DNA of 16,914 nucleotides from Candidatus Auribacterota bacterium (GCA_016932965.1 JAFGBW010000058.1:1-16914); one strand, 5' to 3'. Positions 1 to 8,427 are shown, counted from the stretch's first letter. The notes: generated from the sequence alone by a model not told the origin. A program made the numbers and translations.

Positions 1-1
1 C

Positions 2-490
2 GATAACCTTGCCAAAAAAATCCGGATGCTTCGGAATTATGGTTCTGAAATCAAGTATCGCCATGAAATCATCGGATATAATTCAAGACTGGATGAAGTT
101 CAAGCCGCCTTTTTATCCGTTAAATTGAAACATTTGGATTCAATCAATGCGCACAAAAGAAAACTGGCTGATATATATCATTCACAATTAAAAGGAGATT
201 TTATCAAACCCGCCTTGGATTCATCCTGTTTTGATGTATACCATATTTTCAATATCCGGCATCCGGAAAGAGATAGAATAAAAGCCTATCTATTAAAAAA
301 AAATATTAAAACTGAAATTCATTATCCTGTTCCTCCTCACAGACAAAATGCCTTGAAGCATCTGTTCAGAGGTCAGTCTTATCCTATAACTGATGAAATC
401 CATCGAACCACTTTGAGTCTTCCTATTTCATACGGACATTCTCGAAAAGAAATCGAGCGAGTGATCGATATTATTAATAACTATTATTAA
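2..490 (+). CDS. DegT/DnrJ/EryC1/StrS-family sugar aminotransferase, C-terminal part (5' partial)
   Basis: This is the C-terminal 162 residues of a PLP-dependent nucleotide-sugar aminotransferase; the reading frame is open to the window edge and the PLP-lysine region lies upstream. The family signature [14 protein letters not shown] is at residues 25-38, preceded by IRMLRNYGS at 7-15, both typical of the DegT/DnrJ/EryC1 fold. Further on, HYPVPPHRQ and LSLPIS resemble the C-terminal part of dTDP-3-keto-hexose 3-aminotransferases (FdtB/QdtB-like), so a 3-amino-3,6-dideoxysugar is a reasonable guess at the product (inference). In the family the enzyme transfers the amino group of glutamate to a keto-sugar nucleotide in the cytoplasm. 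It heads a + strand run of sugar genes, 82 bases before the Nudix gene. The family is secure; the exact substrate is not. Confidence 0.93.
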   Translation, partial: DNLAKKIRMLRNYGSEIKYRHEIIGYNSRLDEVQAAFLSVKLKHLDSINAHKRKLADIYHSQLKGDFIKPALDSSCFDVYHIFNIRHPERDRIKAYLLKKNIKTEIHYPVPPHRQNALKHLFRGQSYPITDEIHRTTLSLPISYGHSRKEIERVIDIINNYY

Positions 491-572
491 CAAAAAATCA
501 TAGAATCCGGTTATCCGAAATAAGTGCTTACTGAATGATGAAAGTATAAAAGAAGTATAAGTTTTAATTGTT

Positions 573-1022
573 ATGAAGCAATATATTCCTCAGGACTTAT
601 ACAATCAGATTCTCAAAAATATCCCCATTGGCTGCGTGGATATTGCGATCATTTTCAAAGGTAAAATACTTTTGATCAAAAGAAAGGATTCCCCTGCTAA
701 AGGGCAATGGTGGCTGCCGGGAGGCAGGGTCTTAAAGGGGGAAATGATGAAGAATACGGCCCTGAGAAAAGCGCGGGAGGAGGTTGGTATTCAGTGTCAT
801 GCAGGCCCGATCATTTGTACAGCGGAAACTATTTTTCCCGACGGTCCTTATAAGATTCCGGTGCATAGCATCAATTCCTGTTTTCTAGTATACCCAGTAA
901 ATGAAAATATTACTGTCAAAATTGATCCTACGCATTCTTCTGACTACAAATGGGTGGATTCCATTCCAGAAAATATTCATCCATATATCAAAAAATGTTT
1001 GATTGGTGCAGGACTTCAATAA
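573..1022 (+). CDS. Nudix hydrolase, GDP-mannose mannosyl hydrolase-like
   Basis: A 149-residue Nudix-fold protein. The Nudix box runs from G51 to I73: GGRVLKGE, then R65-K66-A67-R68-E69-E70-V71-G72-I73. The first glutamate of the usual REUXEE core is lysine (K66), while the metal-binding E69/E70 pair remains. The N-terminus (M-K-Q-Y-I-P, then an IPIGCVDIAI segment), the WWLPGGRV motif and the position in a glycan cluster fit the GDP-mannose mannosyl hydrolase group (Gmm/NudD-like), whose Nudix box is also altered. Known members hydrolyse GDP-mannose or GDP-glucose to the sugar and GDP, which may tune sugar-nucleotide pools. Length is normal for the group. No clear Shine-Dalgarno is visible before the ATG. 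The fold is certain; the substrate is an inference. Confidence 0.85.
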   Translation: MKQYIPQDLYNQILKNIPIGCVDIAIIFKGKILLIKRKDSPAKGQWWLPGGRVLKGEMMKNTALRKAREEVGIQCHAGPIICTAETIFPDGPYKIPVHSINSCFLVYPVNENITVKIDPTHSSDYKWVDSIPENIHPYIKKCLIGAGLQ

Positions 1023-1082
1023 AAAAATTCTCTCTTCTTGATCCGGAAATAATATTAATAAATTTTATCAGGCATTTCCCGC

Positions 1083-1865
1083 ATGAAAATTTCCATCATT
1101 ACCGTTTGTTACAACAGTGAAAAATATTTGGAACAGGCGATTTTAAGCGTGCTGAACCAGAATTGGCCTGAATTGGAATACATCATCATTGACGGAGGCT
1201 CCACTGATTCCACGGTTTCCATTATTAAAAAATACGAAACAAAACTGGCTTGCTGGATTTCAGAGCCGGACCGGGGCATCTCTCATGCATTCAACAAGGG
1301 GCTGCAAAAAACCACAGGTGATTGGATCGGCATTTTGAATTCCGATGACTATTATGAAAATAACGCCTTCCAGAATCTGACGCCCATTCTCTCAAATTGT
1401 CGGGAAGATATTGTTATAGGACGGATGAATTTTGTTTCTTTTGAACAAAATCAGCTGATCAAACAGGCCAAACCTTTTTTTGATCCTTTGAAACCCGATA
1501 CATTTCTTTTTCCCCATCCTTCTGCTTTTGTCAGACGAAGCTGTTATGAAAAAATAGGTCCCTACAATGAATCATACCGTTTGGCCATGGACACGGATTT
1601 CTTTTTGAGATGCATCAAACAGAACATCCTTCCCCGCTTTCTGGAATACCCCCTGACTAACCAGAGAACCGGAGGAAGAAGCAATTTCCATCGTGTCAGA
1701 TCCCTTTTGGAAAAATTCCGTTCATTGCATGAGAATGGTTTTCATTCTATCCCAATTTATTCAAGAATGACCTGGGAAATCATTTTCAGTTCAGTCAAGA
1801 TCGCCGGCTCCCGTTTAAAAAAAATGCTCGGCCTCTCCCAAGGTCCGGATTTAAAAAATTATTAA
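1083..1865 (+). CDS. family 2 glycosyltransferase (GT-A fold)
   Basis: A 260-residue inverting GT2 enzyme. It opens with MKISIITVCYNSEKYL, the first strand of the GT-A nucleotide-binding fold. DGGSTD at residues 37-42 and the metal-binding NSDD at 86-89 follow, then EPDRGISHAFNKG between them. MDTDFFLRC near residue 190 fits the acceptor-side acidic motif of WcaE/WcaA-like enzymes. No transmembrane segment is obvious, so it is probably a cytoplasmic or membrane-associated enzyme adding a sugar from a nucleotide donor to a lipid-linked glycan. It lies 60 bases after the Nudix gene and 44 bases before a GT4 gene on the same strand, so co-transcription is likely. The ribosome-binding site is poor (CAGG about 11 bases upstream). 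Donor and acceptor cannot be read from sequence. Confidence 0.92.
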   Translation: MKISIITVCYNSEKYLEQAILSVLNQNWPELEYIIIDGGSTDSTVSIIKKYETKLACWISEPDRGISHAFNKGLQKTTGDWIGILNSDDYYENNAFQNLTPILSNCREDIVIGRMNFVSFEQNQLIKQAKPFFDPLKPDTFLFPHPSAFVRRSCYEKIGPYNESYRLAMDTDFFLRCIKQNILPRFLEYPLTNQRTGGRSNFHRVRSLLEKFRSLHENGFHSIPIYSRMTWEIIFSSVKIAGSRLKKMLGLSQGPDLKNY

Positions 1866-1909
1866 CCTTCCGCTTTTATGATATGCCGATTAAATGACCT
1901 TGCCTGATT

Positions 1910-3064
1910 ATGCTTAATTCAGAATCACTGCGCCTTTTAAATGTCGAAAGGAATTATACCTCTATTCCTGTTTATTCTGCTACACGAGGACAAATAGAAA
2001 CAATAAGAAAGGAAATCGACTTAACAATCATCGAGCTTCTTCATTCAAAACAAACCTTTACTCCTCTGACACCGGATGAAAATGAGTATATCACTCGTAT
2101 CAGGGTTCCTTTTTTTCCCAAATGGGAGAGAATAAAATCCCTCCTATTCGTAACCAAAGGGCTCAACGCTGCCGGGATCATTCGTAATCAATTTGATTTT
2201 AATCTGGTGCATTCGCATTTTGCATATGTTGAAGGTCTGGTTGCCAAAAAGATCGCCGAACAATATCAAATCCCCTATGTCATCACCTGCCGTGGTGATG
2301 ATTTGCTCGTCTATCCGAAAAATCCATTCATACGCCGCAAGGTAACGGATGTCTTGACCAGCGCGGACAGAGTCATATGTGTATCAGACTATTTATGCGG
2401 CAAAGCGATTGAATTCGGAGTCTTACCCGAGCGCATTCATTTTATCCCTGATGGCGTCAATACGGATTTCTTCAATACGGATTATCAGAGGTCTGATATC
2501 AGAACAAAACACCGTCTTCAGACTTCAGACTACATCATGATATTTGTTGGTAGACTGGTAAAAGAAAAAGGCATTTATCTGCTTCTTGATGCCTTTAAGG
2601 AAGTGAGCACGAATCATCAGGATCTGCGCCTGGTTGTGGTAGGCAGCGGGAAGGAAAATGAGATGATAAAAAAATTTATCTCAGATCATGATCTTTCGCA
2701 AAAGATCCGTCTGACCGGACCGCTTCAGACGCCGGAAGTCGCTGAATATGTCAAATGTGCCGATGTTCTTGTCCTTCCCAGTGATGGAGAAGCCTGGGGC
2801 AATGTGATTGATGAATCTTTATTCTGCGGAGTGCCTGTGATCGCCACCCGGGTGGGAGGCATACCCGAATTGGTTAAAAATAATGAAACCGGACTTTTAA
2901 TTCCACCTGGTAATCTATCGGCATTAATTCAGGCCTTGCAATTCATGCTTCAAAACAAGGAAAAGTATAAAAAGGAAATCGTGGCGTTTAATCATTTTTC
3001 TGGAATGACAGTAGATCAAACTGCAAAGAAGGTTATTTCAGTCTATGATGAAATATTTTCATGA
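1910..3064 (+). CDS. family 4 glycosyltransferase (GT-B fold)
   Basis: A 384-residue retaining glycosyltransferase with the two Rossmann domains of GT4. The N-terminal domain has HSHFAYVEG at residues 101-109 and the segment VITCRGDD near 124-131. The C-terminal domain has VGRLVKEKG at 213-221, GSGKENEM near 245-252 and the nucleotide-sugar site E294-A-W-G-N-V-I-D-E302, an EX7E motif, followed by GVPVIATRVGGIPE. The first beta strand is probably LRLLNVE at 7-13. The frame is closed by a stop at 1895-1897, so the start can move upstream only a few codons and no other ATG exists; the N-terminus is short compared with many relatives and there is no visible Shine-Dalgarno. Its position within the sugar cluster implies a role in glycan assembly; the sugar is unknown. 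Confidence 0.92.
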   Translation: MLNSESLRLLNVERNYTSIPVYSATRGQIETIRKEIDLTIIELLHSKQTFTPLTPDENEYITRIRVPFFPKWERIKSLLFVTKGLNAAGIIRNQFDFNLVHSHFAYVEGLVAKKIAEQYQIPYVITCRGDDLLVYPKNPFIRRKVTDVLTSADRVICVSDYLCGKAIEFGVLPERIHFIPDGVNTDFFNTDYQRSDIRTKHRLQTSDYIMIFVGRLVKEKGIYLLLDAFKEVSTNHQDLRLVVVGSGKENEMIKKFISDHDLSQKIRLTGPLQTPEVAEYVKCADVLVLPSDGEAWGNVIDESLFCGVPVIATRVGGIPELVKNNETGLLIPPGNLSALIQALQFMLQNKEKYKKEIVAFNHFSGMTVDQTAKKVISVYDEIFS

Positions 3065-3128
3065 ATTTTAATAACTTGTTTTTTCTTATTACTGCTTCAT
3101 CCTTCGTATTTAAAAAGTGATAATCATC

Positions 3129-4982
3129 ATGTGCGGTATTGCTGGAATATTAAATTATTGTAAAGCCACTGCGGATGAAAGAAACTCTGTTTCCGCCATG
3201 ATCCGGTCTCTCCGGCATCGGGGACCTGACGGAGAGGGATATTATCAGGATGATTTTCTCAATTTGGGCCATTGCAGGCTGAAAATCATTGATCTTTCCG
3301 AAGCCGGCAAACAGCCCATGTGCAATGAGGATAACACGTTATGGCTAACCTATAATGGAGAAATTTATAATTACAAGGAATTACGAACGGAATTGATTTC
3401 TTCCGGACATCGGTTCCGTTCCCAGACAGATTCTGAAGTCATCCTCCATGCCTATGAACAATGGGGAACAAACTGCCTCTCCCGTTTCAACGGAATGTGG
3501 GCTTTTGCCTTATGGGACAGCGTCAATCAAGTCCTTTTCTGCTCCAGGGACCGTTTCGGCATCAAACCCTTTTATTATTGCCTGAATGAGAATCAATTCA
3601 TTTTTGCCTCGGAAATGAAAGCCATTCTTCCTGTTTTAAAAAAAAAACCGGGATTGAATGAGGCGGTTTGTAAACAATTTTTGATCACCGGAAAATCCGA
3701 GACAACGCCGGAAACCTGCTATCAAAAAATCCTGCGTTTGATGCCCGGCCATTTTCTAAAAATTCAAAAACCGTTCAAGGAAATCCCAAGTCCAACACAG
3801 TTCTGGGATTTAAACCGTTCCAACCCTCCCATCACCGGAGAGAAGGATCCCTGCCGGGTTTTTCTGGAATTATTTTCCGATGCAGTCCGAGTCCGTCTGA
3901 ACAGCGATGTCCCTGTCGGATCCTGTTTGAGCGGAGGCCTCGATTCCTCGTCCATTGTCTGCATGATCAATCATCTTCTGAAACAAAGCGGATTCCATCC
4001 CGGACAAATAGGCGAAAAATTAAAAACCTTTTCAGCCTGTTATGATCATCCATTCTGCGATGAACGGGCCTACAGCCGGGACATCGCTTCCTGCACCAAC
4101 GCGGAAGAATTCACCATTTTTCCGCAGGGAAAAAATCTGCTTTCCTCATTGAAAACCATGCTTGATTTTCATGATGAACCCTTTCCCTCGACCAGCATGT
4201 TTTCCCAATGGAACGTGATGAAACTGGCAAGGGAAAACCAGGTCACCGTGCTCCTGGATGGGCAGGGCGGGGATGAACTGCTGGCAGGATACCTTCCTTA
4301 TGCCTTTTATTATTTCCTGGATTTGTTTCATAAAAAAAAGGTGTTTCAGGCTGCTCAGGAATATTTCCGTTTCTATCCCATGCTTTCAGAACGTTATTCT
4401 TTCTTTTTTTTACTCAAAACATTATGGAATAAGATTTTTCAAAATAGGACCCCTCCGCCTTCCTTTGCAGCGTACTTTTCATTCCAGGAAAAATACAGCA
4501 CGTATGGAATTCATACGGATTTCAGGGACATGCTGGAAAAAGACCTCTTGAACAATTCCATTCCGGACCTGTTGCGTTATGAAGACAGGAGTTCCATGGC
4601 TTTTTCCATTGAAACGCGACTTCCATTTCTTGATTTTCGTCTGGCCGAATTCATCCACACACTTCCTTCCAATTATCTTTTAAAAAACGGCTGGACAAAA
4701 TGGATCTTAAGGGAATCCATGAAAAGTATCCTGCCTGATGCCGTCCGAATTCGAAAAACCAAGCTGGGATTTGCAACCCCTGAAACCATCTGGCTTCATG
4801 AAAACCTCCTTTCCATCAGGGAATTGTTTTCAAGAACGGAGCGTAAATGGGGTGATTTTCTTCTGAACCGGAAAAAAATCCTGAACGACATTCCCAGTCT
4901 GACCGCTCCCTTATCAAATAACCGGGTTCAGGCGGTCACCCGATGGATTCTGTTTGACTTATGGCTGGAGAATTTTTTATGA
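3129..4982 (+). CDS. asnB: asparagine synthase (glutamine-hydrolysing) family amidotransferase
   Basis: A 617-residue class II glutamine amidotransferase fused to an ATP-pyrophosphatase synthetase domain. I chose the ATG at 3129, not the GTG at 3117, because it gives MCGIAG, with Cys2 becoming the N-terminal nucleophile after Met removal. Glutaminase landmarks are RHRGPDG at 29-35, YNGEIYN at 75-81 and the TDSE motif near residue 100. The synthetase domain has the PP-loop SGGLDSS at 268-274 and DGQGGDELLAGY at 377-388. The family uses glutamine and ATP to amidate a carboxylate. In polysaccharide clusters such genes often sit among glycosyltransferases and may amidate a uronic acid or other carboxylated sugar rather than make free asparagine (known context, inferred role). 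It overlaps the next gene by ATGA, showing tight coupling. Confidence 0.95.
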   Translation: MCGIAGILNYCKATADERNSVSAMIRSLRHRGPDGEGYYQDDFLNLGHCRLKIIDLSEAGKQPMCNEDNTLWLTYNGEIYNYKELRTELISSGHRFRSQTDSEVILHAYEQWGTNCLSRFNGMWAFALWDSVNQVLFCSRDRFGIKPFYYCLNENQFIFASEMKAILPVLKKKPGLNEAVCKQFLITGKSETTPETCYQKILRLMPGHFLKIQKPFKEIPSPTQFWDLNRSNPPITGEKDPCRVFLELFSDAVRVRLNSDVPVGSCLSGGLDSSSIVCMINHLLKQSGFHPGQIGEKLKTFSACYDHPFCDERAYSRDIASCTNAEEFTIFPQGKNLLSSLKTMLDFHDEPFPSTSMFSQWNVMKLARENQVTVLLDGQGGDELLAGYLPYAFYYFLDLFHKKKVFQAAQEYFRFYPMLSERYSFFFLLKTLWNKIFQNRTPPPSFAAYFSFQEKYSTYGIHTDFRDMLEKDLLNNSIPDLLRYEDRSSMAFSIETRLPFLDFRLAEFIHTLPSNYLLKNGWTKWILRESMKSILPDAVRIRKTKLGFATPETIWLHENLLSIRELFSRTERKWGDFLLNRKKILNDIPSLTAPLSNNRVQAVTRWILFDLWLENFL

Positions 4983-6127
4983 AAAATCCGGATATCATCA
5001 TGATCTCAGGGTCTGACTTCAGCCAGACAGATGGACCGGTTTTACATTTTTATTCCCTATTCAGGGCTTTGGATAAAATCCGGCCAGGAATTAAAGCGTA
5101 CGCTCATTTCAGAACCAATACCCCTGACTTTTCGGGTATTCATTATCTTCCGGCCTCACTGCCGGGCATGCTCGCTTCGCTGGAATTTCAAATCAGGTCA
5201 GGCTGGAAAATCATCATGACCTGTTTGACCCGGAAAACCAATTGTCTCTATATCAGAAGCCATTACATGATGTTCATGCCATGGATGTTATCCTGGCTCT
5301 TCCGGATCCCCATGATAACGGAATTCAATGGGATTATCGACGAATACAAACGCCCAAAATGGATTCTTGCATTCGGAAAAATCGTCGAAAAATTCCTGGC
5401 TCGAAAAAGCGCTGCAGTCATCTGCATTACCCAGGAGGTAAAGGAATGGATGATCAAACATTATTCTTTGAAGCCTGATAACATTTTTGTCATCTCCAAT
5501 GCAGCAGACCCCGGCCGGTTTGACGCGGAATACCGGATGGAAATGCGAACACCTTATCAATTGGATCTAAAGCAATTTATTGTCACTTTTGTCGGCAGTC
5601 TAACCTGGTGGCAGGGGGTTTCATTTTTTATTGAAGCAATACCGGAACTAGAAAAAAAAATCCCGGATCTAAAAGTCCTGATCATCGGCGACGGAGGGGA
5701 ATACCCGCATCTTGCCGTCTTGACAAAACAGCTGCATCTGGAATCAAGGGTTTACTTTGCTGGAAAAGTCAGTTCCCATGAAGCGGCACGATACATGCAA
5801 ATTTCTGACGTACTGATCCTTCCCAAGGTTCCTATTACCTGCTCCCCTTTAAAGCTTTATGAATACATGGCAGCCGGCAGACCTGTCGTGGCTTCGGACT
5901 TGCCTGGTTTTGAAATCGTCCAGGAAAGCGGGTGCGGAATCCTTGTCCCGCCAAAAAATCCCGCTGCGATCGCAGAAGCTGTGCTTAAATTGCATGATCT
6001 GACTCAGGATGAACGTCAAAAAATGGGTATGCGTGGTAGAAATAAAATAATTAAAGACCATACCTGGGATGCGGTAGCAATAAAAACATTGAAAATAATC
6101 GAAGAAAAATTGAAAACGGAGAATTAA
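4979..6127 (+). CDS. family 4 glycosyltransferase (GT-B fold)
   Basis: A 382-residue GT4-type enzyme. I chose the ATG at 4979, which overlaps the asnB stop in an ATGA junction and has a GGAG at 4967-4970 with eight bases of spacing; the ATG at 4961 in the same frame has no such site. Numbering from 4979, the C-terminal domain starts near FVGSLTWWQG (204-213), has IIGDGGEYPH (235-244) and carries SPLKLYEYMAAGRPVVAS, the donor-sugar site with the second Glu of the EX7E pair at E295. The first Glu is absent, as in many GT4 proteins with the xPxKLYEYMA form. A hydrophobic stretch near residues 96-113 may touch the membrane. It is the last gene of the + strand sugar run and meets an oppositely directed operon after 79 bases. 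Confidence 0.9.
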   Translation: MKNPDIIMISGSDFSQTDGPVLHFYSLFRALDKIRPGIKAYAHFRTNTPDFSGIHYLPASLPGMLASLEFQIRSGWKIIMTCLTRKTNCLYIRSHYMMFMPWMLSWLFRIPMITEFNGIIDEYKRPKWILAFGKIVEKFLARKSAAVICITQEVKEWMIKHYSLKPDNIFVISNAADPGRFDAEYRMEMRTPYQLDLKQFIVTFVGSLTWWQGVSFFIEAIPELEKKIPDLKVLIIGDGGEYPHLAVLTKQLHLESRVYFAGKVSSHEAARYMQISDVLILPKVPITCSPLKLYEYMAAGRPVVASDLPGFEIVQESGCGILVPPKNPAAIAEAVLKLHDLTQDERQKMGMRGRNKIIKDHTWDAVAIKTLKIIEEKLKTEN

Positions 6128-6206
6128 AAAAGACTTCCATTCCATTCGGATTGATTATAACTGGATAAGGATAGAGAAAAATCCTGTAGTTCCTGTCTAA
6201 AATAGA

Positions 6207-6470
6207 TCAGCTCAACCCGGAATTCTTTTTATAATTTTCCCAATCAGAGAGATTGATCGTTCCCTGTCTGGCAAGAAACACAGCGAGATCTTCTGCAGTT
6301 GCATATTTATTTGAAAGGACCGGATCCTTTTTATCCTGGACAGGATTTTCTTTCTTTTCTTTAAGGACGGCTGGATTTTTAATCTCCGCTTCGAAAGCTT
6401 TTAATATTCCTTCCAAAGCGCGGTTTTCTCTTTCTTCCTTCTCTCTTCGGCTTTCAAACAGCCAGCCCAC
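6207..6470 (-). CDS. small charged protein of unknown function
   Basis: An 87-residue protein that I do not recognise. It starts with GTG at 6470; the frame is closed by a stop a few codons further up, and AAGGAAG (6475-6481 on the complement) lies four bases before it, a good ribosome-binding site that supports translation. The first 55 residues are very rich in Lys and Glu and are probably helical or disordered (GWLFESRREKEERENRALEG). The last 30 residues (ATAEDLAVFLARQGTINLSDW) look like a compact helical segment. No signal peptide, cysteine motif or membrane helix is seen. It lies 24 bases after the receiver-kinase gene on the same strand, so it is likely the last gene of that operon and could act with the kinase; this is only an inference from position. 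Confidence 0.7.
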   Translation of the reverse strand: MGWLFESRREKEERENRALEGILKAFEAEIKNPAVLKEKKENPVQDKKDPVLSNKYATAEDLAVFLARQGTINLSDWENYKKNSGLS

Positions 6471-6494
6471 GTTTCTTCCTTTTTAATCCATTCA

Positions 6495-7754
6495 TTATCT
6501 TACTTCAGGTAAATAAATGGTGATTTTGGTCCCTTTCCCAGTTTCTGAATCGAGATCAATCCTTCCTTTGACGGATTCCACAATGGTTTTGCAAATGGAA
6601 AGTCCCAACCCGGTGCCTTCATTAATGGGTTTCGTCGTAAAAAAGGGTTGGAACAATTTATTCTGTAATTCAGGGGGAATTCCACAACCCCTGTCCCTGA
6701 CTTCAAAAAAGACTTCCTGCGCAGATGGAATTCTTCCCGCTTTTAATGTCACCAAAGGTTCTTCGCTGGGTTTCTCCTTTTTCTGAGTGACTTTTACCGC
6801 GTAAATGGCGTTGTTTAAAAGAGCCATGATCACCTGCTCCAGCTGGCCGGCATTTCCACGTACGGTCAGTTCCTCTTTTGGCATTTCAATCAAAATCGAT
6901 AAATTTTCCTGCTTGGAAAGGATTTGAATCAGTCCCTCAACACTTTTAAAAATATCTTTTAAAGAAATATGTTCTGTCCATTCCTCTTTTCGTTTCGCAA
7001 AATTCAGCATATTCGAAACAATATTCTTGATCTTGTCTACCGCTCCTATGCACTGATTGAGATATCCCAGGAGGGTTGGATTCGATAACTTCATCCGCAG
7101 TAATTCATGATAACCAATGATCCCTGTCAAGGGAGTACGGATTTCATGGATGATCCCTGCCACTAGCTGGCCTGCCATGGCCAGTTTTTCCGAATGAACC
7201 AGCATATTTTCGGTTTCTTTTAATTCCTGATTTTTCTTTTCCAGTTCAAGCACTTTTTCATTCAGAATCCTTTGATTTTCCCGCAATTTTAAAATTTCAT
7301 TCTCCAGATGCTGAACCATTTCAGCCTGATTTTGCTTCAAATATTTGATTTCTTCTTCCGGTTTAAGATTTTCCTTTCTTCCCCGGTAGATCTCTAACAC
7401 CTTGTCCCTAAACGTATCCACATCAATGGGTTTGGGAATATAACCAACGCATCCTGCGGCAATGATTTTTTCACGGTCGCCCCTCATTATTTTTGCAGTC
7501 ACGGCAATAATGGGTATGGAAGTCAGCTCCGGAATCTGTTTAATCTTGATCGTGGCTTCTGTACCGGACATACCAAGCATGTTGATATCCATGAGAATCA
7601 AATCAGGAATGATATCCTTTGCCAATGCGATTCCGCTTAAAGCGTCTTCTGCTTCATAATAATCGAACAATTCCGGTTCAAGAATATAATGAACCAGATT
7701 CCGGTTACTGGGATTATCTTCAATGTACAATATCTTGATCTTCTGAATATCCAT
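6495..7754 (-). CDS. receiver-histidine kinase fusion protein (REC-coiled coil-HisKA-HATPase)
   Basis: A 419-residue soluble two-component protein with the receiver domain first. The receiver (about 5-122) keeps the acidic pair E12/D13, phosphoacceptor D56 in LILMDINM, T86 and K108 in YIPKPID. A long charged coiled coil follows (about 130-190). The HisKA H-box is IIHEIRTPLTGII, with H203. The ATPase domain shows the N-box ALLNNAIYAV (311-320), DRGCGIP (354-360), FQPFFTTK (368-375) and GTGLGLSICK (380-389). No transmembrane or sensory input domain is present, so it probably takes phosphate from a partner kinase through D56 and tunes its own kinase activity. It lies 43 bases after yqgE and 24 before a small gene, all on one strand. 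The RBS is weak (AGGG about 12 bases upstream). Signal and partner are unknown. Confidence 0.94.
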   Translation of the reverse strand: MDIQKIKILYIEDNPSNRNLVHYILEPELFDYYEAEDALSGIALAKDIIPDLILMDINMLGMSGTEATIKIKQIPELTSIPIIAVTAKIMRGDREKIIAAGCVGYIPKPIDVDTFRDKVLEIYRGRKENLKPEEEIKYLKQNQAEMVQHLENEILKLRENQRILNEKVLELEKKNQELKETENMLVHSEKLAMAGQLVAGIIHEIRTPLTGIIGYHELLRMKLSNPTLLGYLNQCIGAVDKIKNIVSNMLNFAKRKEEWTEHISLKDIFKSVEGLIQILSKQENLSILIEMPKEELTVRGNAGQLEQVIMALLNNAIYAVKVTQKKEKPSEEPLVTLKAGRIPSAQEVFFEVRDRGCGIPPELQNKLFQPFFTTKPINEGTGLGLSICKTIVESVKGRIDLDSETGKGTKITIYLPEVR

Positions 7755-7797
7755 TACATCAACTTATCCCTTGCAAACACGAAGGGTTTCCCGCTTT

Positions 7798-8373
7798 TTA
7801 GTTACTTCCCAATATGTCTTCTTCATCGGGCATTTGTGCAATGATTTTATACCGTCCCCCCAATTTCATCAGATTCTCTTTCCAAACGTACCGGGGATGA
7901 TTCGAAAATATCATATCCGTATCAGAAGAAACTATCTTCCACACACCCGATTCTATCTCCGATTCCAATTGGTTTTCCGTCCATCCGGCACAGCCAAGAT
8001 ACAATCTGACATTATCAGAATTCAATTCAGTCCCGCTCAATTGATAAAGCTCAGACAAGCTGGTTACCAAAGCAATATTATCCGCGATCCATTTATCATA
8101 AGTAATGGTATTCTGTCCCCGATAAAGAATCAAAATATGATCAGTATGGACGGGACCGCCAAAATATAAATCCTGATTAAATATCCATTCATTTCCTTCT
8201 AATCCCCGGATCTTGGGAAACTTCTTGATCGATGCCTTATGGTTGATGATAAGCCCAAAAGCTCCCTGTTCATTATGATCACAGATAAAAACAACCCTCC
8301 CCCTGAAATTAGGGTCTTGTAACTCAGGCGTTGCAATCAGGAATTGGCCTTTAACGCTATCATAATCCGTCAT
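7798..8373 (-). CDS. yqgE: YqgE/AlgH family protein (UPF0301)
   Basis: A 191-residue protein of the YqgE/AlgH family (DUF179). It starts with the typical segment KGQFLIATPELQDPNFRGRV (8-27), continues with GAFGLIINH (38-46) and DLYFGGPV (68-75), and has LYLGCAGWTENQLESEI near 123-139, all strong family markers. Length is normal. The family is widespread in Gram-negative bacteria; its biochemical role is unsettled, although AlgH was linked to alginate regulation in Pseudomonas. AAGGA nine bases before the ATG is a good ribosome-binding site, and a -10 like TATAAT with a TTGACT -35 lies upstream (see promoter entry). It appears to be the first gene of an operon with the receiver-kinase fusion, an arrangement that suggests but does not prove a signalling link. 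Confidence 0.95.
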   Translation of the reverse strand: MTDYDSVKGQFLIATPELQDPNFRGRVVFICDHNEQGAFGLIINHKASIKKFPKIRGLEGNEWIFNQDLYFGGPVHTDHILILYRGQNTITYDKWIADNIALVTSLSELYQLSGTELNSDNVRLYLGCAGWTENQLESEIESGVWKIVSSDTDMIFSNHPRYVWKENLMKLGGRYKIIAQMPDEEDILGSN

Positions 8374-8400
8374 GATTTTAATTCCTTATTGTGATTTCAA

Positions 8401-8427
8401 ATTATATAATGAATAATGCAAAGTCAA
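8401..8427 (-). promoter_or_regulatory. putative sigma70-like promoter of yqgE; -10 lies in a palindrome shared with the divergent gene
   Basis: On the complement, TTGACT (8427-8422) and TATAAT (8406-8401) are separated by 15 bases, slightly short for a sigma70 promoter. The -10 is part of the perfect palindrome ATTATATAAT (8401-8410), so the + strand also reads TATAAT at 8405-8410, pointing to the capD-like gene about 40 bases downstream. No good -35 is visible for the + direction. Predicted from sequence only. Confidence 0.45.

Noticed and set aside
3117-3128. GTG start four codons upstream of MCGIAG in the asparagine-synthase gene
   Set aside because: Class II glutamine amidotransferases need Cys directly after the initiator Met as N-terminal nucleophile, so the ATG at 3129 must be the start.
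4258-4551. Open frame of 97 codons on the + strand inside the asparagine-synthase gene
   Set aside because: It lies in another frame of a well-conserved gene and shows no recognisable domain.
6168-6185. AGGAT...ATCCT inverted repeat between convergent genes, as a terminator
   Set aside because: Five weak pairs around an eight-base loop and no T run; expected by chance in AT-rich DNA.
7771-8169. Open frame of 132 codons on the + strand inside yqgE
   Set aside because: It is antisense to a clear YqgE protein, has no family features and is best explained as a shadow frame.
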